In this document: positions 49,503 to 57,060 of the stretch, one piece after another
How the letters are laid out: every line of letters starts with the position of its first letter
Numbering within the stretch: the stretch's first letter is position 1
NCBI RefSeq assembly: GCF_001956855.1
Contig: NZ_MTHD01000007.1
Span: forward strand, 62,001-126,000
Source: Azonexus hydrophilus
Lineage (GTDB): Bacteria > Pseudomonadota > Gammaproteobacteria > Burkholderiales > Rhodocyclaceae
Reading direction: 5' to 3'
DNA length: 64,000 nucleotides
Made by a program: the position numbers and the translations under genes
The notes under the pieces: generated by a model
Database searches by the model: none
The model's input: the letters and a program-made list of their open reading frames with translations, nothing else
Told to the model about the DNA's origin: nothing

Positions 49503-50537
49503 ATGAACGCCACGCAAGACAAGGATGTCGCCCTCGAACTGGCCTGCCGCATGCCCAAGGCCGAACTGCACGTGCATATCGAAGGCACGCTTGAGCCGGA
49601 CCTGGCTTTCGCACTCGCCCGCCGCAACGGCATCACGCTGCCCTATGCCGACGAGGCGGCGCTTGCCGCGGCCTACGATTTCGACAGCCTGCAATCCTTC
49701 CTCGACCTCTATTACGCCTGCGCCGATGTGCTGCGCACCGCCGACGATTTCCGCGACCTGATGCTGGCCTACCTGGAACGCGCCGCCGCCGACAACGTCA
49801 TCCATGCCGAAATCTTCTTCGACCCGCAAACGCACACCGCCCGCGGCATCACCTACATCACCGTGCTCGACGGCCTGGAAGAAGGCCTGCGCCTCGGCCG
49901 CGAACGCTGGGGCATCAGCGGCCGGCTGATCCTCTGCTTCCTGCGCCACCTCAGCGAGGAAGACGCCTTCGCCACGCTGGCCGAGGCCGAACCCTGGCTC
50001 GACCGCATCCACGGCTTCGGCCTCGATTCATCGGAAAAAGGTTTTCCGCCAAGCAAGTTCGCCCGCGTCTTTGCCCGTTGCCGCGAACTCGGCAAGCCGG
50101 TTGTCGCCCACGCCGGCGAGGAAGGGCCACCGGAATACATCAGTGAAGCGCTCGACCTGCTCGGCTCGCAGCGCATCGACCACGGCGTCCGCGCCGTCGA
50201 CGACCCGACCGTCGTCGCCCGGCTGATCCGCGAAGGCATTCCGCTGACCGTCTGCCCGCTGTCCAACATCCGCCTGTGCGTTTTCCCGACGATGGAACAG
50301 CACACCCTGGCCGGCCTGCTTGCCGCCGGGGCCAAAGTTACGGTCAACAGCGACGATCCGGCCTATTTCGGCGGCTACATGAACGACAACATCCGCGCCG
50401 TCCAGGCCGCCTTCCATTTCGACGCCGCCACCTGGCAAAGCATCGCCCGCAACAGTTTCGAAGCGAGTTTTGTCGACGAGGCGCAGAAGGCGGCGTGGAT
50501 CAAGCGGCTGGATGCGGTTTTTGCGGTCGACGGGTGA
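49503..50537 (+). CDS. Adenine deaminase (adenosine deaminase family, AAH1/PA0148-like)
   Basis: 344 residues. Zinc ligands HVHIEGTLEPDLAFALARRN (H23, H25), the catalytic HAGEEGPPEYI, IDHGVRAVDDP, and VNSDDPAYFGGYM are intact. The LExTLEPDL and SNIRLCVFP segments fit the adenine-specific branch rather than adenosine deaminases, so hypoxanthine for XdhABC is the likely product; adenosine deamination is the alternative. Its last ~215 bases are duplicated at 55133-55350 on the far side of the low-GC island. Confidence 0.9.
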   Translation: MNATQDKDVALELACRMPKAELHVHIEGTLEPDLAFALARRNGITLPYADEAALAAAYDFDSLQSFLDLYYACADVLRTADDFRDLMLAYLERAAADNVIHAEIFFDPQTHTARGITYITVLDGLEEGLRLGRERWGISGRLILCFLRHLSEEDAFATLAEAEPWLDRIHGFGLDSSEKGFPPSKFARVFARCRELGKPVVAHAGEEGPPEYISEALDLLGSQRIDHGVRAVDDPTVVARLIREGIPLTVCPLSNIRLCVFPTMEQHTLAGLLAAGAKVTVNSDDPAYFGGYMNDNIRAVQAAFHFDAATWQSIARNSFEASFVDEAQKAAWIKRLDAVFAVDG

Positions 50538-50561
50538 TATTGGGGGAAAACGGGGGGCGGG
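50320..50561 (+). repeat. Left copy of the direct repeat flanking the low-GC island
   Basis: Covers the last ~72 codons of the adenine deaminase gene plus 24 bases beyond the stop (through GGGGAAAACGGGGGGCGGG). The other copy is at 55133-55375, same orientation, roughly 95% identical by eye (about a dozen differences). GC changes sharply immediately after this copy. Confidence 0.85.
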
Positions 50562-50754
50562 TTTTCGGCCAAAGCCGCCACTGGCCGTGCTCGCTGGCAA
50601 CTTCAGCCTTGTTGTGCAGAGCGGACGAACATACTAGGTGCTGCTATCCCGCTCCTTGTGGCTAACAAACTGCCGCTGGATAATTCCATGTAGAAATTGA
50701 GGGTTCCGTAGAAATCTCAATCCACGAATCAGGGTGTGTCAATTAATCGCGGCG

Positions 50755-51672
50755 TTACCCGTTAGGTTTGTGACAGGACTTTGTACCAGGTTTTAGTTTA
50801 AACGCCCCAGAGAAACTCTCGTAAACTCGCTTTGGCTCAGGCGAAGGGATCGAGTCTGTTGTACTGGCAAACAGTGAATAGAATTGCAAGAATCTCTTGC
50901 GGTCCTGATGATACTTCCCACTCCAGTTTTCCTTGACCGCAATCAGCCCTTGTACGGAAGTCTTACCACCAATCGCGGTACGCTCCAGAATGGCCCGAAA
51001 GACGATGTTATTCAAACTCTTAACGAAATCTCTGAGGATGTCCGCAGAAAGCTCTAGCTCAGCCCTCCCTAACCTAATCGGCTTCTCCAGGCAATCGTTA
51101 TGCTTCGCCAACCCCAACGCGACTGCGTTCTTGGTGCCAAGTTTCCCGAATCGATGGGTGCAGCAATGACGCAACTGACAAATTTTCTCAAACTCTTCGA
51201 AGTGCTTCTCCAAGTCCGAATAACTCGGCTGCAGTCCGATGAACTTATTCAGCGATTTTTTTATGTTGTCAGGGCTAACAAAAGAAGTCTCCTCTAATAG
51301 AGCCTCGGGAAGTAGTTCCTTATTGTTATGCACCGCTGCCGCGAAAGAAATTTGCTGGGACTCAACCGCCAATTTGGCCGTCTTGTCGATGTTTATGATG
51401 CCTCGAATCAAAGCTCTCATATAACTCTCGACGGCAGACATATAGCCCAGTAGAGCAATTGAAGCCAGTTCAGGCGAAATTTCCGGCAAAGACAACCATA
51501 CAAGATTTACGGAATTTGTATTCTTGATAAATTGGTCAATAGGCGACAGCTTTCCATCAGCAAAATTTCTGTCGAATAGAGTCACGGTGTCTAGAGTTTG
51601 CGACAGCCCCTTAGTGGTGGTGATTGCACCATAGTCAGCAGAAGCTCCTGCTGCGTGAAAGGAGTGGCTCAT
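50755..51672 (-). CDS. HEPN-like protein of the island cassette
   Basis: 305 residues, no signal or membrane segment. Residues ~60-180 look all-helical, and RHCCTHRFGKLG gives an R168-x4-H173 motif in the position expected of HEPN ribonucleases (RHxxxH after a helix of FEEFEKICQL). The rest is unrecognised, with an ALIRGIINID helix that also fits the HEPN fold. HEPN domains cleave RNA or act as regulators in many defence and toxin-antitoxin systems. It is the last gene of the cassette and overlaps the ATPase gene by four bases. Assignment rests on the motif only. Confidence 0.55.
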   Translation of the reverse strand: MSHSFHAAGASADYGAITTTKGLSQTLDTVTLFDRNFADGKLSPIDQFIKNTNSVNLVWLSLPEISPELASIALLGYMSAVESYMRALIRGIINIDKTAKLAVESQQISFAAAVHNNKELLPEALLEETSFVSPDNIKKSLNKFIGLQPSYSDLEKHFEEFEKICQLRHCCTHRFGKLGTKNAVALGLAKHNDCLEKPIRLGRAELELSADILRDFVKSLNNIVFRAILERTAIGGKTSVQGLIAVKENWSGKYHQDRKRFLQFYSLFASTTDSIPSPEPKRVYESFSGAFKLKPGTKSCHKPNG

Positions 51673-53405
51673 GACAGGAACTCATCGACAAAACCATCCA
51701 GCACGTCGATTATCTTGGCAGAACGCTTTTTCCCAATTCCATATATGGTAAGCAACTCCGCGCTGGGGTCCTGCTTTGCAAGATAGTCGCCAATCGTTTT
51801 GAATTTCGGAAGTGCCTCGGAAATCCTTTCCTTCTGCCACTTTGTCAACCCAGGAACCTCGGTTATCGCAATGGTGCAACATTCTGAGAATGTCGAGGAG
51901 GAAACAAGCTGACTGCCACAAGAGTGACAGAATTTCTGCTCTTCAGTCAGTCGCGCAGTGCCGCATTTAGCACACTCTGGCAAATCGACCTTAAGCTGAG
52001 CTACCTCCTCCGGTGCTAGCAGCGGAAGCCGCGCGCGAATTGGGTGCTTTGCAGATTTTCGCCGGATAACCTCGACTATCTGTTTGGGACTAGTCCCGCT
52101 CCGCCCCTGAGAGAAGGCCTTAACACCCAAAAGGGCTGCCGTATGCGGGACAAATCTAGAATAAATTCGCTCCGGAGAACCATGCTTAATTTCTCCCTGC
52201 TCGTAAATCAACCCAGCCTCAACAAGCAAATCAAGCATTCTTTTTACTAGCGGGGTAACGTCTTCCTTCAAGATTCCTATACTGATCTGCTTTTCGCCTT
52301 TTTCAGAAGAGAGTGCATTGGCATCCTTTACTGACACGGTCATCTGGTTAAGAAGCAGTTCACCAGCGCGAATAATTGTGGCAAATTTTGGAACCTTCTT
52401 TGCCAGCGAGCGATATTCGGCAAGCCGAAGACTCAGGTACTCCTGAACGATGGCGTTCACGCCTTGCTGAGACGTTCTAAAATTTCTCCTCTGATAATCC
52501 CAAATCATAGAGAGAAAGGCGCGCGGAATTCCAAAGGCTGCGTACATAAATAGCTCGACGACGTCCGCCGGCATATCCTTCAGATTTGCAACTCTCTTTT
52601 CTGCAATAGCCCCCATGACTTGGTCATAGTTATCGGAGTCAACTGGATGCCATACGGGAACAGGAAGAGCGTCCTGGCCAGCATGAAACCGGGGACTATA
52701 CTCCGTTGTGCCTGGGTAGACTGAAGCTTTGGGAGCGATATGGGACGACTTGAGTGCCCTAACGATGTCCAGAAATTCGACAAGATAATCCGGGGTCAAG
52801 GTCAGTGCCGCATCATCTAAAAGCAACACCGCAAATTTACGACGGGTCTCGGAGCGAACCGCATCAATTAGCTCCTTGACATCGTTAACCGATAACTTTC
52901 CTGAGACCTCTGCCTCTGATGGTGGTAACGGCTGCCCTCGCTCAAGCCGTGATACCAAGGACTGAAGAGTGGCCTTCTTTAAACCATAGCTATCAAAAAT
53001 CGTTTCGATGGCTGCAATAGCCGGTTTCCAACTGGTGGCTGCTTCGTATGTGCCGAGGCAAATTAATGCTAACACCCATGAGTGAAATAGTTCGGCGGGA
53101 TTGGGCCGTGAAGTGCGCAGAGGCTCAAGCCTGAAATACCGATTAAACGAAACGTAGATAGAAAAGGGCTGCGAGGCGTCATCGCGGCATGTTGCCCAAG
53201 CAAATCGCATTAAGTGCGTCTTGCCAGAACCGCGCGGACCAACCAGTGTACGCAATGACTTGTTCGTCAGTTCCTGAATTGCGTTCCGAAAGCTCTCCCC
53301 TTCTGGGGACGTTTCACTCTGTATGTCATCAAATGGAATGTAATCGGCGCGCTGTTCTAGCGCATCCTGAAGAGATGGCTCTTCGACTCTATTAGTTGAT
53401 TTCAT
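51669..53405 (-). CDS. P-loop ATPase with zinc ribbon and helix-hairpin-helix C-terminus
   Basis: 578 residues from the ATG at 53405, four bases after the methyltransferase stop. Walker A LVGPRGSGKTHLMRFAW (~56-63) and a DD Walker B FAVLLLDDAAL (~197-198) resemble ORC/STAND-like AAA ATPases. A linker leads to a CxxC...CxxC zinc ribbon (C478, C481, C493, C496) and two helix-hairpin-helix units (VPGLTKWQKERI; IYGIGKKRSAKII) that would bind nucleic acid. No helicase or nuclease motif is seen. It probably couples ATP use to sensing, linking the methyltransferase and the HEPN protein. Confidence 0.75.
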   Translation of the reverse strand: MKSTNRVEEPSLQDALEQRADYIPFDDIQSETSPEGESFRNAIQELTNKSLRTLVGPRGSGKTHLMRFAWATCRDDASQPFSIYVSFNRYFRLEPLRTSRPNPAELFHSWVLALICLGTYEAATSWKPAIAAIETIFDSYGLKKATLQSLVSRLERGQPLPPSEAEVSGKLSVNDVKELIDAVRSETRRKFAVLLLDDAALTLTPDYLVEFLDIVRALKSSHIAPKASVYPGTTEYSPRFHAGQDALPVPVWHPVDSDNYDQVMGAIAEKRVANLKDMPADVVELFMYAAFGIPRAFLSMIWDYQRRNFRTSQQGVNAIVQEYLSLRLAEYRSLAKKVPKFATIIRAGELLLNQMTVSVKDANALSSEKGEKQISIGILKEDVTPLVKRMLDLLVEAGLIYEQGEIKHGSPERIYSRFVPHTAALLGVKAFSQGRSGTSPKQIVEVIRRKSAKHPIRARLPLLAPEEVAQLKVDLPECAKCGTARLTEEQKFCHSCGSQLVSSSTFSECCTIAITEVPGLTKWQKERISEALPKFKTIGDYLAKQDPSAELLTIYGIGKKRSAKIIDVLDGFVDEFLS

Positions 53406-53409
53406 GATG

Positions 53410-54678
53410 CTAGATAGGGAACTGAAGCAGGTCGCACTTGGGCAATTGCCGCGCACTAACTCCATGCGAAACACGGGCTAGCCAATTTCTTCCTCTATTG
53501 CTTGTGAGGGCGTTAAAGATACGCATTGTCTGATCAGGGAGCGGGCGAATTACATAAACGCAGTCGGTTACCATCGCAGCACCCTTCGCGACAAGGCAAA
53601 TCTTTTTCTCTAAATTTCGCCCTACCCGCGCGAGTAGAATGTCACCAGCTTGGGCGTAAATTCCACAGGCAGGCAGGCTGCTATTAATGCCGAATTTTCT
53701 CCCGAAGGAGAATGAGCTTAATCCATCCTTTGGGAAGTCAGTAGTATGAAATGCGGGTGTAGTGAGCTGCAATCTCTCGCTGGATGATACGTTTCCGCGT
53801 CTAACAGAAGCGACCAAATCGACTAGCTTTACCGCATCTCGAGGCTGTCCGACAGGCTGGTAGGACATATCTAAACGGACAGCGGCATCTCGCGGGTCCA
53901 TCCAGAGAGGCGCACCCAATGTGCCATCGGGAAACATTTCTCGAGTGACTATCCCATCCGTCGAAGGCCGGTCTTTCGTCAGCACGAGAACATAGCCTTG
54001 GGCATCTGTACCCGCAAACGCAGTCCTTGGTAGTCGAATAACTGACTCGATTCGGTGGCACGCGAGTAAACACTCACGTAGCCCCCTGTGTTTTTTGCCT
54101 GACACGATGCTGTCCGGAACAATTATCCCAATGTGACCAGAAGTACGCACCAGTCGTAGGTTCTGTGCAAGGAAAAGAACCTCTCCTGTGATGTCATGTT
54201 TTGACGTGTAACATGCATCCAGACCAGCCCCCTTTAGTACGTCCTCAAATCCTTTTCGCCATTTCGGTCTAATGAATGGGGGATTGCAGATTGCCAGGTC
54301 AGAAAGCGCACTTTCCCCCCCAAGTACCGCAGGTAGATCGGGGCGTAATGCATCAACACTGAAATGCCGAATTACTCCGGTTTCCTGCGTTGACGCGAGG
54401 CGATTCAAGGCGATTTTTGATGCGGCGTCGATATCCACTGTTACGATTTCGGCATGCTTCCATGCCGAGCGAGCCGCCACCGACAATGCCCCACCCCCGC
54501 ATCCCAAATCTAAGACACGACTCGGGTCATTGGTGCGCAATTCATTTACCAGTACCTCACTTGCTAGAGCTGTCGTGTAATAACGCCCGAGTGTGTCAGA
54601 CTTTGAATTTCGGAAGGGGGCACCGATGATGGTCATGCTTACCGACTCGCAGGTAAAGAATGTTTCGAATAGAGCCAT
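53410..54678 (-). CDS. N6-adenine DNA methyltransferase with C-terminal recognition-type region
   Basis: 422 residues from the ATG at 54678 (MALFETFFT); an ATG at 54636 is the alternative and neither has a strong Shine-Dalgarno. The SAM site is RVLDLGCGGGALSVAA, and the catalytic motif is ICNPPFIRP (NPPF), the gamma-class N6-adenine form. The C-terminal ~170 residues (SVRRGNVSSSERLQ, GDILLARVGRNLEKKICLV, LARVSHGVSARQLPK) look like a HsdS-type target-recognition domain. No restriction endonuclease motif was found in it. First gene of a three-gene unit. Confidence 0.8.
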   Translation of the reverse strand: MALFETFFTCESVSMTIIGAPFRNSKSDTLGRYYTTALASEVLVNELRTNDPSRVLDLGCGGGALSVAARSAWKHAEIVTVDIDAASKIALNRLASTQETGVIRHFSVDALRPDLPAVLGGESALSDLAICNPPFIRPKWRKGFEDVLKGAGLDACYTSKHDITGEVLFLAQNLRLVRTSGHIGIIVPDSIVSGKKHRGLRECLLACHRIESVIRLPRTAFAGTDAQGYVLVLTKDRPSTDGIVTREMFPDGTLGAPLWMDPRDAAVRLDMSYQPVGQPRDAVKLVDLVASVRRGNVSSSERLQLTTPAFHTTDFPKDGLSSFSFGRKFGINSSLPACGIYAQAGDILLARVGRNLEKKICLVAKGAAMVTDCVYVIRPLPDQTMRIFNALTSNRGRNWLARVSHGVSARQLPKCDLLQFPI

Positions 54679-54912
54679 TGTACTGGCTCTACTTGCTGTC
54701 GAATACCTTAAAGCGATTCCGCTGGCGCAGGTGGATTCCACATCATAAAGTCATCGCTGCTGACCCACGACGTGCTGAAGGTTCACTATCTTTTTGGGGG
54801 GCACGTCGCTTTAGGATCGAGTGCTGTCCTTTGCCGAAGAATAAAGCGGCCATCAATTGCGACCAGTACCTGATCGGCAGGTAACAGACATATAGCTGCC
54901 CGATTCTGACCT

Positions 54913-54949
54913 GACGCCCAACGTCGGCTTAGGCCGATTTTCGGGCGTC
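54913..54949. repeat. Nested inverted repeat
   Basis: GACGCCC (54913-54919) pairs with GGGCGTC (54943-54949) around an inner TCGGCTTAGGCCGA palindrome. It is not followed by a T-run on either strand, so termination is uncertain. Confidence 0.45.
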
Positions 54950-54971
54950 TCCCCACTCAACACCAACCCGG

Positions 54972-55016
54972 AAAACCCGAGAATTCTGCGGTCGACCGCA
55001 GAACTCGCCCGGTTTT
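54972..55016. terminator. Bidirectional terminator-like palindrome built on TGCGGTCGACCGCA
   Basis: AAAACCCGAGAATTCTGCGG and its near-complement CCGCAGAACTCGCCCGGTTTT meet at the exact centre of the 14-bp motif (54987-55000). Both flanks end in A4/T4, so the structure could terminate in either direction. Confidence 0.6.
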
Positions 55017-55037
55017 GTCGTCGAAAAAGCCGCTTCG

Positions 55038-55136
55038 CTAATCCCACCGCTGCTGATAGGAAACCAGCCCGAATGCGTCGAGCATCAGGAAGATGCGCTT
55101 CACGTGGTGCATGTATCGGGCGAGCAGGGTGGTTGC
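55038..55136 (-). pseudogene. TRIC channel gene fragment
   Basis: 55038-55061 matches the 3' end of the intact TRIC gene (CTAATCCCACCGCTGCTGAT versus 56338 onward), and 55063-55136 matches an internal piece of it (56664-56737) with about five differences. About 300 bases between these blocks are missing, and the 5' part is absent. It meets the adenine deaminase fragment head to head at ~55135. Confidence 0.75.
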
Positions 55137-55350
55137 CGCTGGCGCCAAAGTTACGGTCAACAGCGACGATCCGGCCTATTTCGGCGGCTACATGAACGAC
55201 AACATCCGCGCCGTCCAGGCCGCCTTCCACTTCGATGCCGTCACCTGGCAACGCATCGCCCGCAACAGTTTTGAAGCGAGTTTTGTCGATGCGGCGCAGA
55301 AGGTGGCGTGGATCAAGCGGCTGGATGCGGTTTTTGCGGTCGACGGGTGA
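55133..55350 (+). pseudogene. Adenine deaminase 3' fragment
   Basis: A 5'-truncated duplicate encoding the last ~72 residues (AAGAKVTVNSDDPAYFGGYM to the AVFAVDG end). Zinc-site Asp residues NSDDPAYF are kept, but the first two thirds with the other ligands are absent, so it cannot be a functional enzyme. It is the right copy of the direct repeat. Confidence 0.85.
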
Positions 55351-55375
55351 TATTTGGGGAAAACGGGGGGCGGGG
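55133..55375 (+). repeat. Right copy of the direct repeat flanking the low-GC island
   Basis: Corresponds to 50320-50561 in the same orientation, including the bases past the stop codon (TGATATTTGGGGAAAACGGG). Differences are scattered, so the duplication is not recent. Confidence 0.85.
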
Positions 55376-55437
55376 TAGTCGTTGTTGCCGACGCAAAGCA
55401 CTTTCAGCTGAATGAGACGCTGATCCAGCAGATCACT

Positions 55438-55474
55438 CTGGATCGCCACGTCGCTTCGCGGCTCGCGATGACGG
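55438..55474 (-). repeat. Second copy of the CGTCATTGCGAG-type dispersed repeat
   Basis: On the minus strand it reads CCGTCATCGCGAGCCGCGAA then GCGACGTGGCGATCCAG, the fuller form of the element at 48094-48124. It lies between the gene fragments and the Crp/Fnr gene. Confidence 0.7.
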
Positions 55475-55490
55475 ACAAATCAGCGCTTCC

Positions 55491-56252
55491 CTAAGTGGAA
55501 GCTGTTTTCTTCGCGCCTCGTTTGCTCGGCAGCAGACGCTCATATTCTTCCCGAACCGCCATGTAGCACTCGCAGACGCGCTTTTCGAACTTGCTGCGAT
55601 CGAGCACGGTGAAGTGGCCGCGGCCACGTTCGATCAGCCGGTCTTTCTGGAACTGGCCGAGGACCTGGGTCACGCTCTCGCGGCGAACGCCGAGCAATTT
55701 GCCGATGGCCTCCTGCGTTATCACCAGTTTGTCGCTATTGGTCCGATCCAGGGTCATCAGCAGCCAGCGGCACATTTTTTGATCGAGCGAATGGTGCTGG
55801 TTGCAGACGGCTGTTTGCGATGTCTGGGCAATCAGCGCCTGGGTGAACAGCAGCGCCACGTGTTGCAGTTTGCCGCCGAGTGCGAACTCGTGCTTCATGA
55901 CTTTTCTGCTGAGGCGATAGGCGTGGCCGGCGTTTTGCACTTCCGTGCTGGTCGGCATGCTTTCGCCGCCCATGAAAATGGAGATGCCGACCAGGCCTTC
56001 GTTGCCGACCAGGGCTGTTTCGCTCGACGATCCGTCTTCCAGCGAGTAGATCAGCGAGACAATGCCGGAGGTCGGGAAATGCAGGAAATTCACATGGTCG
56101 CCCGACTCGGACATCGTCCAGTCCAGCGGCATTTCGACGAGTTCCAGGTGTGGCAGCAAGCGTTTGTAATCTTCGGCGGGAAGCGATGCCAGGATGAGAT
56201 TCTGCCAGGGATCAGGCGGCTGCATATCCCCCGGCGTCTTGTTCTTTGTCAT
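55491..56252 (-). CDS. Crp/Fnr-family transcriptional regulator
   Basis: 253 residues. A cyclic-nucleotide-binding-like beta barrel (~25-150, with FPTSGIVSLIYSLEDGSSSETALVGNEGLVG) and a C-terminal HTH (ITQEAIGKLLGVRRESVTQVLGQ). It lacks the N-terminal cysteine cluster of FNR and the RxS/T cAMP pattern of CRP, so the effector is unknown; SETALVGNEGLVGI is typical of the large Crp/Fnr-like group in beta-proteobacteria. A start internal at MQPPDPW is possible. Confidence 0.92.
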   Translation of the reverse strand: MTKNKTPGDMQPPDPWQNLILASLPAEDYKRLLPHLELVEMPLDWTMSESGDHVNFLHFPTSGIVSLIYSLEDGSSSETALVGNEGLVGISIFMGGESMPTSTEVQNAGHAYRLSRKVMKHEFALGGKLQHVALLFTQALIAQTSQTAVCNQHHSLDQKMCRWLLMTLDRTNSDKLVITQEAIGKLLGVRRESVTQVLGQFQKDRLIERGRGHFTVLDRSKFEKRVCECYMAVREEYERLLPSKRGAKKTAST

Positions 56253-56338
56253 GCCTGGGCTGTCCCGTCTGAAATGTTGGAAACGCGTGCGCGTCTGGCG
56301 CGGATTCTACCCGGAATTCAGCCTGACATCGTGCTGCA

Positions 56339-57007
56339 CTAATCCCATCGTTGCTGATAGGAAAAAGTCGGGAGCTTCCAGCTGAAGCGCAGTGCGAGCA
56401 TGCGGAATCCGAAGCCGAGGATGAAGCACAGCACGGTGTTGAAATCGTTATCGAAGCCCGCTGATCTCAGAGCCAGGAACAGCACGCAAACGACGAGCGA
56501 GACGCTGGCGTAAAGCTCCCGGCAGAAGACCACGGGCACCTGGTTGCACAGCACATCGCGCAAGACGCCGCCGGATATCCCGGTCAGCATGCCGGCCATG
56601 ATCACCACGACCACCGGGTAATCGAGTTGCAGGGCGACGTTGCAGCCAATCAGCGAGAAGGCGACCAGGCCGAGTGCATCGAGCATCAGGAAGATGCGCT
56701 TCATGTGGTGCATGTATCGGGCGAGCAGGGTGGTCGCCAGACCGGACAGGATCACGAGATAGACGTATTCGGGATGCTGCGTCCAGCCAATCGGGTAATT
56801 GCCCAGGACGACGTCGCGGATGGTGCCACCGCCCAGGGCGGTGACGAAGGCAATCACCGCGACGCCGAAGAAATCCATGTTCCGGCGTCCGGCAGCGAGC
56901 GCGCCGGACATGGCTTCGGCGGTGATGGCGACGAGGTAGATGACCAGCAGCAGGTCGAATTGCTTGATTGCGAGCGGCTGAAAAACGTGGGCGAGACTAT
57001 CGAACAT
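56339..57007 (-). CDS. TRIC/UPF0126-family cation channel (YadS-like)
   Basis: 222 residues from the ATG at 57007 (MFDSLAHVF), with GGAG upstream; an earlier ATG-equivalent at 57040 lies in the leader. Seven hydrophobic segments in two repeats, each with the glycine-rich motif: ALGGGTIRDVVLG and GISGGVLRDVLC. Bacterial TRIC homologues conduct monovalent cations. The long 5' leader carries a tandem glycine riboswitch, so expression answers to glycine. Parts of this gene recur as a pseudogene at 55038-55136. Confidence 0.93.
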   Translation of the reverse strand: MFDSLAHVFQPLAIKQFDLLLVIYLVAITAEAMSGALAAGRRNMDFFGVAVIAFVTALGGGTIRDVVLGNYPIGWTQHPEYVYLVILSGLATTLLARYMHHMKRIFLMLDALGLVAFSLIGCNVALQLDYPVVVVIMAGMLTGISGGVLRDVLCNQVPVVFCRELYASVSLVVCVLFLALRSAGFDNDFNTVLCFILGFGFRMLALRFSWKLPTFSYQQRWD

Positions 57008-57060
57008 CGGTGAGGCTCCGTCAGAAAGCGGAAGACTCAAATCGAGTGCTTCCGTGACGC

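Larger units (their letters stand above)
54679..55037. other. Non-coding right end of the island
   Basis: 359 bases upstream of the methyltransferase start. The first ~220 are low-GC with no recognisable gene. An inverted repeat GACGCCC/GGGCGTC (54913-54949) encloses a second one (TCGGCTTAGGCCGA), and the long palindrome at 54972-55016 follows. Base composition returns toward the chromosomal average from about 54900. Confidence 0.55.

Noticed and set aside
50755-54678. Classification of the island as BREX, DISARM, or ordinary type I restriction
   Set aside because: No PglZ, BrxC/BrxL, DrmABC, HsdR or SNF2 helicase component is present, and the ATPase and HEPN-like proteins have no counterpart in those systems as I know them.
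50562-55037. Insertion sequence or prophage explanation of the island
   Set aside because: No transposase, integrase, terminal inverted repeats, phage structural gene or tRNA target could be recognised.
54853-55449. 198-codon minus-strand frame across the duplicated deaminase fragment
   Set aside because: It is the antisense shadow of the duplicated segment; the intact parent copy shows the same antisense frame at 50028-50600.
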